From Skermanella stibiiresistens SB22 (GTDB lineage: Bacteria; Pseudomonadota; Alphaproteobacteria; Azospirillales; Azospirillaceae): a stretch of 64,000 nucleotides of DNA. Below, one piece after another: positions 33,337 to 42,682 of the stretch. The first letter of the stretch is position 1. Each line of letters starts with the position of its first letter. The notes beneath the pieces were generated by a model. That model was not told the DNA's origin and did not search any database. It worked only from the letters and a program-made list of their open reading frames with translations. The DNA is taken from assembly GCF_000576635.1 (NCBI RefSeq), contig NZ_AVFL01000006.1, positions 224,503 through 288,502 on the forward strand, in the 5' to 3' direction. A program made the position numbers and the translations under genes.

Positions 33337-34992
33337 TTGGAACTTCTGACGCTCCTGGCACGCCATGCCGGTGACAGGCTGAAGTGGCTGGTGGCACTGC
33401 TGCTCCTCTCGTCGCTGTGCGGGGTATCGATCCTCGCCATCGTCAACGAGGGCATCGACGAACGGCTGAAGGGCGAGGATCGCTACCACCTGCTCGTGCT
33501 GGGCGCTGGTGCCACCGTGGTCTACATGATGTCGCATCTCCACGTGATGCGAAGGATCGCCCGGTACTTCGAGGAGATCATCATCGACCTGCGGCGGCGG
33601 CTGCTGACCCGGCTGCGCCACGCCGAATACCTGCAGGTCCAGAACCTCGATCCGGCGGAATTCCAATCCGGCATCAGCGCCGAGATGCGGACGATCTCCT
33701 ATGGGTCGGCGATCATACCGGAGATGCTGCACTCCATCTTCATGATCACGATCATCAACGCCTACCTGTTCCTGCACTCGCCGCTGGCGGCGCTGAGTTG
33801 CATGGCGTTCATCGCGGTCAGCGTCTTCATCGTGGCCTCGCGCCGGGTGGCGGCCGAGGACACCTTCGCGGAGGCCTGCGAGTTGGAGAACGAGCTTCTG
33901 GGCCATGTCGGCGACATGATCGACGGGTTCAAGGAAGTTCGGATGGAGCCCTCCCGCGCCGACCAGATCTCCGTCCGGGTGATGGAGGTCGCCGACCGCA
34001 TCGCCGCCAAGAAGGAGGTGGCACTGGGTGTCTACGCCCGCTCCGTGGTGGAGACCCAGTGCTCGTTCAACACCCTCATCCTATTCGTCATCTTCGTGCT
34101 GCCGCAGATCACGGACATGTCGGTTGGGCTGTTCGTCGTGGCGTCGTCGCTGCTGTTCATCTCGGAACCGATGCTCAGCGTCGTCAGCTATCTGCCCAGC
34201 CTGATGGCGGCCAACACCGCCGCCCGCAACATCCTCGACCTGGAGCGACGGCTTCCCGAACCCAGGATAACGGCGATTTCGGCCAACCCGTCCTGCTTCG
34301 ACAATTTCCAGGAGATCCATTTCAAGGACGTCATCTTCGGTCACCGGACGCATGACGGCGGCGAGTTCTGGATCGGTCCGGTCAATCTGTCGATCGACCG
34401 CGGCAAGATCATCCTGGTGACCGGCGGCAACGGATCCGGCAAGTCCACCCTGCTGCGCACGCTTATCGGTCTCTATCGCGTCTACAGCGGAACCATCACG
34501 GTCGACAGCATGGTGGTGGAGCCGGACAACCTGCCGCTCTACCGCCGCCTGTTCGCCGTCGTGTTCTCGGACGGTCACCTTTTCCAGGAACTGTACGGCA
34601 TCCAGCACATCGACATGGAGCTTGCCCAAGCCATGTTCGAGTTCCTGGAGATCGGGCACAAGGCGAACATCACCGATCGCCGGTTCAGCACCGTCCGCCT
34701 GTCGGGTGGCCAACGCAAGCGCCTGAGCCTAATCGCGGCCATCCTGGAGAAGAAGCCGATCTGCGTGTTGGACGAATGGGCGGCGGATCAGGAGCCGTAT
34801 TTCCGGGACAAGTTCTACCGGGAAGTACTGCCGCGCCTGCGCGACATGGGGATGACGGTCGTCGCCATCACCCACGACCGCGACTATCTGGAAGTCGGCG
34901 ATGTCCATTGGCACGTCGAAGCGGGAATGATCGTCTCGGTCACGGGAGAAAACCGACAAGACCGGAAACAAGACATCGCTTTGATGAGTTGA
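33337..34992 (+). CDS. PvdE/SyrD-type (cyclic peptide export) ABC transporter
   Basis: A 551-residue fused membrane and ATPase half-transporter. Walker A is GGNGSGKST (363-371), the signature is LSGGQ (455-459), and the family hallmark DEWAADQEP with a following ITHDRDY is present. It is a paralogue of the truncated gene at the left edge, with almost identical motif spacing and shared blocks such as FREKFYR/FRDKFYR. The TTG start is supported by GGAGA six bases upstream. It closes the operon begun at 30896, 50 bases after the GNAT-like gene. The family exports peptide siderophores and lipopeptides, so the operon product is probably a small modified peptide or acylated molecule; that is inference. 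Confidence 0.9.
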   Translation: MELLTLLARHAGDRLKWLVALLLLSSLCGVSILAIVNEGIDERLKGEDRYHLLVLGAGATVVYMMSHLHVMRRIARYFEEIIIDLRRRLLTRLRHAEYLQVQNLDPAEFQSGISAEMRTISYGSAIIPEMLHSIFMITIINAYLFLHSPLAALSCMAFIAVSVFIVASRRVAAEDTFAEACELENELLGHVGDMIDGFKEVRMEPSRADQISVRVMEVADRIAAKKEVALGVYARSVVETQCSFNTLILFVIFVLPQITDMSVGLFVVASSLLFISEPMLSVVSYLPSLMAANTAARNILDLERRLPEPRITAISANPSCFDNFQEIHFKDVIFGHRTHDGGEFWIGPVNLSIDRGKIILVTGGNGSGKSTLLRTLIGLYRVYSGTITVDSMVVEPDNLPLYRRLFAVVFSDGHLFQELYGIQHIDMELAQAMFEFLEIGHKANITDRRFSTVRLSGGQRKRLSLIAAILEKKPICVLDEWAADQEPYFRDKFYREVLPRLRDMGMTVVAITHDRDYLEVGDVHWHVEAGMIVSVTGENRQDRKQDIALMS

Positions 34993-35245
34993 CGAGGTCA
35001 TGGAGAAACTGACCAGCTATGAACTTCTCCGTGGCGGATCATTGTCCGGCCGCTGAGATGGCCCCCAGGCCTTCGCATAATTGCCATAGTTGAGGGCGCC
35101 AGCCCAAGGAGCCGGCACGGCACGTGGCTGGCCTCCCAGCAGCGGACCCCGACCGGCCCGCTGCCCAGCGCCGCCCCCGGCGCCGGAAGCCGTGTCACCA
35201 CCGCCGCCCCTTGAGCATCCGATAAGAAGACCGTATCACTGGGTG

Positions 35246-36136
35246 ATGGATCGCCGCCGTCTCCAATTTTTCGTGGCCCTGTGCGAGGAGCTTCATTTCC
35301 ACCGCGCCGCCGCGCGGTGCCACATCACGCAGCCCGCCCTCAGCCAGCAGTTGCGGGCGCTGGAGGAGGAGCTTCAGGTCCAGCTGGTCCATCGCAACAA
35401 GCGGCGGGTCTCCCTCACCCGGGCGGGCGAGACGTTCCTCAGCGAGGCGCGGAAGATCCTGCGGCAGATGGAGCACGCGGCGCTGCTGGCGCGCCAAACC
35501 GACCGGGGGGAGATTGGGCAGTTGTCGGTCGGCGTCACGGCTCCGGCGCTGTACATCGTGTTCCCCGAGATCATGCACCGGTTCCGGATGGAGCTGCCCA
35601 ATTTCGGCGTCAACGTCCACGTCATGACCACCTCGGAACAGGAGGAGGGGCTGCGGTCGGGCGCCATCGATGTCGGGATCTTCCACCCGCCGCTGGACGA
35701 CCAGTCGCTGTCGTCGCGGCTGTTCGCGCGGATGCGGTTCAATGTCGTGCTGTCCGACCGCAACCCCCTGGCGGCGCGGACCAGCCTGCGGCTGGAGGAT
35801 CTGTCGCGCGAGCGGTTCATCATCTTCCCGCGCGTGATCGGGCCGAAGCTCTACGACGAGATCCTGACGCTGTGCCAACAAGCCGGCTTCAGCCCCGAGC
35901 TGATCCTGGAGGCGTCGCCCGCCCAGTCGATCATCGCCTTGGCCGCCGCCGATTTCGGCATCGGGCTGATCGCGTCGAGCCTGCAGCAGTTCGACCGGCC
36001 CGGCGCCGTCTACCGTCCACTGGAAGGCCCCGGCCCCACCCTAACGCTGGGGGTGGCCTATCAGAGTGACGACACGTCGCCGGCGATCCGCACCTTCCTG
36101 GATGTCGCGGTCGCGATTGGAGAACAGGTCCAGTAA
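35246..36136 (+). CDS. LysR-family transcriptional regulator
   Basis: A 296-residue LysR regulator. The N-terminal winged helix-turn-helix (residues 1-60) includes FVALCEELHFHRAA and ITQPALSQQLRALEEEL, followed by the linker helix and a type 2 periplasmic-binding-fold effector domain (about 90-295). ATG 35246 places the helix-turn-helix at the usual distance from the N-terminus; an open extension upstream is Pro-rich and not conserved in this family. It stands just before, and in the same direction as, the sugar-acid operon at 36224 and may control it. The effector is not deducible. Confidence 0.9.
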   Translation: MDRRRLQFFVALCEELHFHRAAARCHITQPALSQQLRALEEELQVQLVHRNKRRVSLTRAGETFLSEARKILRQMEHAALLARQTDRGEIGQLSVGVTAPALYIVFPEIMHRFRMELPNFGVNVHVMTTSEQEEGLRSGAIDVGIFHPPLDDQSLSSRLFARMRFNVVLSDRNPLAARTSLRLEDLSRERFIIFPRVIGPKLYDEILTLCQQAGFSPELILEASPAQSIIALAAADFGIGLIASSLQQFDRPGAVYRPLEGPGPTLTLGVAYQSDDTSPAIRTFLDVAVAIGEQVQ

Positions 36137-36223
36137 TAAGCCCCGCTTATCGAGCGATCAAATTAAATAGTTGGACCTACTCACACAAGTGGCCCATCGT
36201 TCGCGGAACGGAGGACCAAGCCC

Positions 36224-37243
36224 ATGAAAGTGTTCATGATCGGCGAGGCGGCCAATCACAAGAACAAGCTCGCCGCGTTACTGAAGACACCTTGCGATAT
36301 CATAGCCTTGCCGCGCGAGGCCGCGTACGCGTCCGAATACGATCAGCGGATCGGCCGCGACGACGTGATCATATCGCTGCGCTTCTCCCGCAAGGATGAG
36401 GCGGCACCCGCTTTCCGCCTGCTGCATGTGCCGGGCGCCGGGCTGGACGGCATCGACATTCCCTCGCTGCCGGTGGAGTGCGAGGTCTGCAATGTCTTCG
36501 AACACGAGATCCCGATCGCCGAGTTCGTGATGGCGGCGATGCTCCAATGGGAGATCCGGCTGGACGCGCTGCGCCAGTCGTTCGGCAGCGACACCTGGTC
36601 CGACACCTACCGGGCGCGGGTGCCCCACGGTGAGATCCATGGCAAGACACTGGCGATCATCGGTTTCGGCCGCATCGGACGGACCATCGCCCAGCGCGCC
36701 CGAGCCTTCGGGGTGCGCGTCGTGGCGGTCGACCAATACGCCGCCAACACCGAAGGCTTGGCCGACGTGGTGCTGACGCCAGACCGGCTGCCGGAAGCCT
36801 TGGCGGCTGCCGATTTCCTGGTCATCTCCTGCCCGCTGACGGATCAGACGAGGGGCCTGATCGGGGACGCCGAACTCCAGGCCATGAAGCCGTCGAGCGT
36901 GCTGATCAACGTCTCCCGCGCGCCGATCGCGGACGAGGCGGCGCTGTTCGACGCGCTGTCGCGGCGAGTGATCTCCGGCGCGTTCCTCGACGTCTGGTAC
37001 GGCTATCCGACCGGCGCCGACGATCGGGTGCTACCGTCCCGCTTCCGCTTCGACGATCTTCCCAACGCCTTCTGCACCCCCCATTCGTCGGCCTGGACCG
37101 ACGCCCTGCCGGGGCGGCGCTACGCCTTCATCGCGGCGAACATCGACCGGCTGCGGTCCGGCGAGCCGCGGTTGAACGTGGTGCGGGCTGCCATGCCGAA
37201 TAATCGGGAAAAGACCAGCATCCAAGGAGCGACTGTTCCATGA
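36224..37243 (+). CDS. D-isomer-specific 2-hydroxyacid dehydrogenase family protein
   Basis: A 339-residue NAD(P)-dependent oxidoreductase interconverting 2-hydroxy and 2-keto acids. The Rossmann motif GFGRIGRTIAQRA is at about 147-159, followed by the conserved block LINVSRAPIADEAAL and GAFLDVW. The catalytic Arg sits in VSRAPI and the His in CTPHSSA; the Glu normally found before it is less certain. A good ribosome site (GGAGG) precedes the ATG. It overlaps the enolase-superfamily gene by four bases, so both likely act on one sugar-acid or hydroxyacid route imported by the TRAP system downstream. Confidence 0.85.
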   Translation: MKVFMIGEAANHKNKLAALLKTPCDIIALPREAAYASEYDQRIGRDDVIISLRFSRKDEAAPAFRLLHVPGAGLDGIDIPSLPVECEVCNVFEHEIPIAEFVMAAMLQWEIRLDALRQSFGSDTWSDTYRARVPHGEIHGKTLAIIGFGRIGRTIAQRARAFGVRVVAVDQYAANTEGLADVVLTPDRLPEALAAADFLVISCPLTDQTRGLIGDAELQAMKPSSVLINVSRAPIADEAALFDALSRRVISGAFLDVWYGYPTGADDRVLPSRFRFDDLPNAFCTPHSSAWTDALPGRRYAFIAANIDRLRSGEPRLNVVRAAMPNNREKTSIQGATVP

Positions 37244-38490
37244 ACAGCCATGAAACCATCCGGCCGGAAACCATCCGGGAAGGCGAGGACATCGCCCGGC
37301 GGACCGCCGGAACCCCGATCAGGATCACCGGCATCAAGACGGTGGTGGTCAACGCCGAGATGCGGAACTGGATCTTCGTCAAGGTCCTGACCGACCAGCC
37401 CGGCCTCTATGGCTGGGGCGAGGCCAGCCTCAATTGGAAGACGCGGGCTGTCACCTCGGCGGTGGAGGATCTGGAGCCCATGCTGCTGGGACGCGATCCG
37501 CGCGATATCGAGCAATGCGTCCGCGCGCTGAACAAGTTCAGCTATTACAAGCTCGGCATGGTCGGAGTGACCGCGATCAGCGGCATCGAGCACGCCTTGT
37601 GGGACATCTTCGGCAAGAGCGTCGGCCTGCCGGTCTGGCGCCTGCTGGGAGGCAAGGTCCGCGACCGCGTCCGCGTCTACACCCATCTCGGCCTGGGCGA
37701 CATGAAGTCGGTCTACGAGACCTTCGACATCGGCTCGCTGAAGGAGCGAGCGGCGGCGGTGGTCGAGAAGGGCTACGACGCGCTGAAGGTGGTGTTCATC
37801 CCCTACGGCGCCTACACCGCGCCGATACCGGCCCAGCGCCATGTCGGCAAGATGATGGAGGCTCTGCGCTCCACGGTGGGCGACGGCGTCGACATCATGA
37901 TCGACTTCCACGGCCGGCCGTCCTCGGTCGCCGCCGCGATGGGGTATATCCGCGAGCTGGAACCCTATCGGCCGATGTTCTGCGAGGAGCCGGTGCAGCC
38001 GGGCGACACCGAGGGTTTGCGCCAGATCTCGGAGCGGGCGGAATGCCCGATCGCGTCGGGCGAACGGCTGGTCGGCCTCAAGGAGTTCCTGCCGGTCTTC
38101 ACCCAGAAGGCGCTGCACATAGCGCAGCCGGATCTCAACCACACCGGCGGCCTGCTGGAAGGCAAGCGGATCGCGGCGGTGGCGGAGGCCGAACTGATCG
38201 GCATCGCGCCGCACAACCCGAACGGCCCGCTGGCCGGCGTGGCGGCGCTGCACTTCGACATCGCCACCCCGAACTTCGTGATCCAGGAGGAGATGAGCGG
38301 CGCCGTGCCCTGGTACGACGACGTGGTGCGGACCCCCATCCACCGGGTCGGCAGCCACTGGGAGGTGCCGGACGTGGTCGGCTTCGGCGTCGAGGTCAAC
38401 GAGACGGAGGCCGCCAAGCATCCCTTCAAGCCCGAGGTGATGCACGCGATGTCGGCGGTGCTGGAAGACGGCACGATCGTCGATTGGTGA
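37240..38490 (+). CDS. galactonate-dehydratase-like enolase superfamily protein
   Basis: A 416-residue member of the mandelate racemase/muconate lactonising branch. After the capping domain (YGWGEASLNWKTRAV) the barrel shows a metal ligand in DFHGR, a second in FCEEPV and a third in SGERLVG; a catalytic His lies in APHNPNGPLAG. This set is that of D-galactonate dehydratases (DgoD-like), which remove water from sugar acids to form 2-keto-3-deoxy acids. Exact substrate cannot be read from sequence, as this group includes several acid-sugar dehydratases. It is coupled to the preceding dehydrogenase by ATGA overlap. Confidence 0.85.
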   Translation: MNSHETIRPETIREGEDIARRTAGTPIRITGIKTVVVNAEMRNWIFVKVLTDQPGLYGWGEASLNWKTRAVTSAVEDLEPMLLGRDPRDIEQCVRALNKFSYYKLGMVGVTAISGIEHALWDIFGKSVGLPVWRLLGGKVRDRVRVYTHLGLGDMKSVYETFDIGSLKERAAAVVEKGYDALKVVFIPYGAYTAPIPAQRHVGKMMEALRSTVGDGVDIMIDFHGRPSSVAAAMGYIRELEPYRPMFCEEPVQPGDTEGLRQISERAECPIASGERLVGLKEFLPVFTQKALHIAQPDLNHTGGLLEGKRIAAVAEAELIGIAPHNPNGPLAGVAALHFDIATPNFVIQEEMSGAVPWYDDVVRTPIHRVGSHWEVPDVVGFGVEVNETEAAKHPFKPEVMHAMSAVLEDGTIVDW

Positions 38491-38548
38491 GGCGGCGGCT
38501 CGGGTCGCCCGAAGATCACCGGATCGTCCAAAGAAACCTTGGGGAAGA

Positions 38549-39634
38549 ATGATGCGTGAATTCAGCACTCCCGGCGACATCTACAACGCCTTGCCGCCCC
38601 GCGTGGTGTTCGGCGTCGGGGCGTCCGACCGGGTCGGCGAGGAGGTCGACCGGCTCGGCGCCAAACGCGCCCTGGTGCTCTCGACGCCGGGCCGGAGCGG
38701 CATGGCGGAACGGGTCGTCGAGCGTCTGGGCGGCCGGTGCGTCGGCCTGATGCCCGAGGCGATCTCCCAAGTGCCGATCGAACTGCTGCACCGGACCCGG
38801 GCGAAGGCGCGCGGGATGGACGTGGACTGCCTGGTCAGCGTCGGCGGCGGCGCTTCGATCGGGCTCGGCAAGGGCATCGCGCTCGACCTCGACGTTCCGG
38901 TCATCACGGTGCCGACGACGTATTCCGGGTCGGAGATGACCGGGTTCTGCGGCATCACCATCGAGGGCGTCAAGCGCATGCACCAGAGCCTGCGCATGCT
39001 CGCGAGCACCGTGATCTACGACCCGGCGCTATCGGTCTCGCTGCCCGTCGCCGTCAGCGCAGCCAGCGCGCTGAACGCGCTGGCCCACTGCGTCGACGTC
39101 ATCTACGTGCCGACCGCCAGCCCGGTGATCATCCAAGCCGCCGGCGAGGGTGCCCGCGCGATCCTGGACGCCCTGCCCCGCGTGGCGCGCCAGCCGGACG
39201 ACCTGGAGGCCCGCGCCGACCTGCTTTATGGAGCCTATCTGGCGGGTGCGGCCCTGACGGGGGGCTTCGCCCTCCAGCATGGCCTGGCCCACGTGCTCGG
39301 CGGCACCTATGGAGTCCCGCACGGCCTGTCGCATTCGTTGGTCCTTCCGCACGTCACGGCCTACAACGCCCGCTTCGCGCCGGCTGGGATGGCCAAGCTG
39401 GCGGCGTCCATGGGCGTGACGGATGTCGCGGGCGCGATCTTCGACATGACCAAGGCGGTCGGTCTGCCGATCCGCCTGACCGAGGTCGGGTTCGACGGCG
39501 GCGCCATCGACGAGGCGGCGCGGATCACGGTCGAGACCGACAACGGCCTCAATCCGGGTCCCGTCACCGTGGAGGCGGTGCGCGGCATCCTGGAGGCGGC
39601 GCTCGCCGGGCGGCGGCCGGAACCCGTCGCCTGA
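38549..39634 (+). CDS. maleylacetate-reductase-like iron-containing alcohol dehydrogenase
   Basis: A 361-residue protein of the Fe-dependent alcohol dehydrogenase superfamily. Its VGGGASIGLGKGIAL and VPTTYSGSEMTGF blocks are those of maleylacetate reductases, which reduce maleylacetate to 3-oxoadipate. The C-terminal half has the His-rich segment HGLAHVLGGTYGVPHG. Two adjacent ATG codons (38549, 38552) are possible starts. Maleylacetate reductase normally belongs to chlorocatechol or resorcinol degradation; no ring-cleavage dioxygenase is present, and it sits among sugar-acid genes, so its real substrate may be another semialdehyde or keto acid. Confidence 0.8.
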   Translation: MMREFSTPGDIYNALPPRVVFGVGASDRVGEEVDRLGAKRALVLSTPGRSGMAERVVERLGGRCVGLMPEAISQVPIELLHRTRAKARGMDVDCLVSVGGGASIGLGKGIALDLDVPVITVPTTYSGSEMTGFCGITIEGVKRMHQSLRMLASTVIYDPALSVSLPVAVSAASALNALAHCVDVIYVPTASPVIIQAAGEGARAILDALPRVARQPDDLEARADLLYGAYLAGAALTGGFALQHGLAHVLGGTYGVPHGLSHSLVLPHVTAYNARFAPAGMAKLAASMGVTDVAGAIFDMTKAVGLPIRLTEVGFDGGAIDEAARITVETDNGLNPGPVTVEAVRGILEAALAGRRPEPVA

Positions 39635-39698
39635 GCGTGAGATTCCGGGAACCAGCAAACCACCAACCAACAAAATACCTGAAGGGGAGCGAACGACC

Positions 39699-40715
39699 AT
39701 GCTGATCAAGCGCAGGACTTTTCTGGCGGCGACCGGAGCCGTCGCGGCGGCCACGACCATGGGGCCCTTCGTCTCGAAGGCGAAGGCGGCGGACTTCAGC
39801 TGGAAGTTCGGCCACGGCTTTCCCGCGACCCACCCGCTCCACGTCAGGGCCCTGGAGGCGGCGGACCGGATCAAGCGGGAGACCAACGGGGCGATCGAGA
39901 TCGACGTGCTGCCCAACAGCCAGCTTGGCGGCGACAGCGACCTGCTGGCCCAGGTGCGGTCGGGGGCGATCGACTTCTTCAGCACCGGCGGGCTGATCCT
40001 CTCGACGCTCGTGCCCGTCGCCTCGATCAATGGCATGGGCTTCGCCTTCAAGGATTACGACGCCGTCTGGCCGGCGATGGACGGCGATCTCGGCGGCTAT
40101 ATCCGCAGGGGCTTCGACAAGGCCGGACTGCACGCCTTCGAGAACATCTGGGACAACGGCTTCCGTCAGATCACGACCCGCAACAAGCCGATCACCGGCC
40201 CCGCCGACCTGGACAACTTCAAGATCCGGGTGCCGGTCAGCCCCGTCTACGTCTCCCTGTTCAAGGCGCTGGGCGCGGCGCCGACCAGCATCAACCTGGG
40301 CGAGGTCTACACCGCCTTGCAGACCGGCGTGGTCGACGGCCAGGAGAACCCGCTGGTGATCGCCGACACCGCCAAGTTCCACGAGGTGCAGAAATACTGC
40401 TCGCTGACCAACCACGTCTGGGACGGCTCCTGGATCATCACCAATGGCCGGACCTGGAAATCGGTGCCGGATGACCTCCGCCAGATCGTCAGCCGCGGCT
40501 TCAACGAGGCGGGGCTGTCGCAGCGGAAGGACATCGCCGGCCTGAACGCGGCGCTGCGCGCGTCGCTGACGGAAAAGGGCCTGACCTTCAACCAGACCGA
40601 CCCGGAGCCTTTCCGCGCAGCACTCCGCAAGAGCGGCTTCTACGCCGAGTGGAAGGCCAAGTATGGCGATGAGGCCTGGGGCGTCTTCGAGAAGTCGGTG
40701 GGCTCCCTGACATGA
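39699..40715 (+). CDS. TRAP transporter solute-binding protein (DctP family)
   Basis: A 338-residue periplasmic receptor for organic acids. The N-terminus has a twin-arginine type signal (KRRTFLAATG) and is cut near AKAAD. Family marks include the Arg that binds the substrate carboxylate in FKIRVPVSP (about 170) and the signature ALQTGVVDGQENP. The ATG has a GGGGAG ribosome site. It overlaps the fused membrane gene by four bases. It should deliver the acid substrate of the preceding dehydrogenase/dehydratase genes to the permease. Confidence 0.92.
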   Translation: MLIKRRTFLAATGAVAAATTMGPFVSKAKAADFSWKFGHGFPATHPLHVRALEAADRIKRETNGAIEIDVLPNSQLGGDSDLLAQVRSGAIDFFSTGGLILSTLVPVASINGMGFAFKDYDAVWPAMDGDLGGYIRRGFDKAGLHAFENIWDNGFRQITTRNKPITGPADLDNFKIRVPVSPVYVSLFKALGAAPTSINLGEVYTALQTGVVDGQENPLVIADTAKFHEVQKYCSLTNHVWDGSWIITNGRTWKSVPDDLRQIVSRGFNEAGLSQRKDIAGLNAALRASLTEKGLTFNQTDPEPFRAALRKSGFYAEWKAKYGDEAWGVFEKSVGSLT

Positions 40716-42604
40716 GCATCGTCGCCGAGCACAAGACCACTGCCCCCACCGGCGCCGCCGTGGCCGTTCCGGGCCGCGGCGCCAAGGGTCTGGCTTTGGC
40801 GGACACCATCCTCGGGGCGATCGTCGAGTTTCCGGTGGCGATCCTCGTCGCCGCCGAGATCGCCCTGCTGTTCTCGGGCATCGTGGCGCGCTACGTGCTG
40901 CACACGCCGATCACGTGGTCCGACGAGCTGGCGTCGATCATGTTCCTCTGGCTCGCCATGTTGGGATCGGCGGTGGCCTTCCGGCGTGGCGAGCACATGC
41001 GGATGACCGCCTTGGTCAGCTGGGCCTCGCCTGGCACCAGGGCCTTCCTGGACGTGTTCGCCGTGGCGGCGGCGCTGGCGTTCCTGCTGCTGGTGATCGG
41101 GCCGGCCAGCGAGTTCGCTCACGAGGAGGACCAGATCGTCACGCCGGCGCTGGAGATCTCCAACATGTGGCGGGCGGCCGCGCTGCCCGTCGGTCTCGGC
41201 CTGATGATCGCCTCGGCGGTGCTCCGGCTGGCGCGGGTGGGGAGCTTCCGCCTCGTGCTCGGCGCGGTCGGGACCGTGGCGGCGCTGATCGCCGTGTTCG
41301 TCCTGCTGCAACCCGTCCTGGCGGGCTTGGGCAAGTTGAACCTGCTGATCTTCTTCGTCGGCATCGTCGCGGCGGGCGTCTTCGCCGGCGTGCCGATCGC
41401 CTTCTCGTTTGGGCTGGCGACCTTCGGCTATCTGGCCCTGACGACGCGCATTCCCCTGCTGGTCGTGATCGGCAGGATGGACGAGGGGATGTCGCACCTG
41501 ATCCTGCTGTCGGTGCCGCTGTTCGTCTTCCTGGGCCTGCTGATCGAGATGACCGGCATGGCGCGCGCGATGGTGGCCGTGCTCGCCAACCTGCTTGGCC
41601 ACGTGCGCGGTGGCCTGTCCTATGTGCTGATCGGCGCCATGTACCTGGTTTCCGGCATTTCCGGGGCCAAGGCCGCCGACATGGCGGCGGTGGCTCCCGT
41701 GCTGTTCCCCGAGATGCGGGCGCGCGGCGCCAAGCCCGGCGATCTCGTCGCGCTGCTGGCGGCGACCGGCGCCCAGACCGAGACGATCCCACCCAGCATC
41801 GTGCTGATCACGATCGGCTCCGTCACCGGCGTCTCGATCGCGGCGCTGTTCACCGGCGGGTTGCTGCCCGGCGTGGTCCTGGCGATCATGCTGTGTTTCG
41901 TCGTGCGGATGCGGTACCGCGACGAGGACCTGTCGCGGGTGCGCCGTCCCGACCGGCGCGAGATCGGCCGCAGCCTGTTCGTCGCCCTGCCCGCCCTGGC
42001 CCTGCCCTTCGTCATCCGCGCCGCGGTTGTCGAGGGCGTCGCCACCGCGACCGAGGTCTCGACCATCGGCATTGTCTATTCGGTGATCGTCGGCATCCTG
42101 ATCTACCGCCGCTTCGACTGGCGGCGGATCATGCCGATGCTGGTCGAGACGGCGGCCCTGTCGGGCGCGATCCTGCTGATCATCGGCACGGCGACCGGCA
42201 TGGCCTGGTGCCTGACGCGATCCGGCTTCTCGACAGATCTGGCGCAGCTGATGGCGAGCCTGCCCGGCGGCAGGTTCACCTTCATAGCCATGTCGATCGT
42301 CGCCTTCATCGTGCTGGGCAGCGTCCTGGAGGGCATCCCGGCGATCGTGCTGTTCGGTCCGCTGCTGTTCCCGATCGCGAAGCAGATGGGCGTCCACGAG
42401 GTGCAGTATGCCATGATCGTGATCCTGTCGATGGGCATGGGCCTGTTCGCCCCGCCGTTCGGCGTCGGCTATTACGTCGCCTCGGCGATCGGCCGCGTCA
42501 ATCCCGACGAGGGCATGCGCCCGATCGTGGGTTACATGGTGGCGCTGCTGGTCGGACTGATCCTGGTCGCGGCCATTCCCTGGCTGTCGATCGGCTTTCT
42601 CTGA
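40712..42604 (+). CDS. TRAP transporter fused small and large membrane subunits (DctQ-DctM)
   Basis: A 630-residue inner-membrane protein. Residues 30 to about 205 form the small DctQ-type subunit with four helices (GIVARYVLHTPITWSDELA is its typical motif region). From about 215 the large DctM-type subunit begins, with more than ten helices and a hallmark LFVFLGLLIEMTG near 270. The fusion of both subunits is a known variant of TRAP transporters and uses an ion gradient instead of ATP. It closes the operon that started at 36224. Confidence 0.92.
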   Translation: MSIVAEHKTTAPTGAAVAVPGRGAKGLALADTILGAIVEFPVAILVAAEIALLFSGIVARYVLHTPITWSDELASIMFLWLAMLGSAVAFRRGEHMRMTALVSWASPGTRAFLDVFAVAAALAFLLLVIGPASEFAHEEDQIVTPALEISNMWRAAALPVGLGLMIASAVLRLARVGSFRLVLGAVGTVAALIAVFVLLQPVLAGLGKLNLLIFFVGIVAAGVFAGVPIAFSFGLATFGYLALTTRIPLLVVIGRMDEGMSHLILLSVPLFVFLGLLIEMTGMARAMVAVLANLLGHVRGGLSYVLIGAMYLVSGISGAKAADMAAVAPVLFPEMRARGAKPGDLVALLAATGAQTETIPPSIVLITIGSVTGVSIAALFTGGLLPGVVLAIMLCFVVRMRYRDEDLSRVRRPDRREIGRSLFVALPALALPFVIRAAVVEGVATATEVSTIGIVYSVIVGILIYRRFDWRRIMPMLVETAALSGAILLIIGTATGMAWCLTRSGFSTDLAQLMASLPGGRFTFIAMSIVAFIVLGSVLEGIPAIVLFGPLLFPIAKQMGVHEVQYAMIVILSMGMGLFAPPFGVGYYVASAIGRVNPDEGMRPIVGYMVALLVGLILVAAIPWLSIGFL

Positions 42605-42682
42605 GCCTCCCGCAGGCATCCTGGCCGGCCTCACACTCTGGAGAGGCGACCCGCCCGACGAAACGCTGTATAAGCGCCCGTC

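Noticed and set aside
35002..35030. Terminator after the second exporter gene
   Set aside because: GGAGAA/TTCTCC form only a six-base stem with a 17-base loop and there is no T run.
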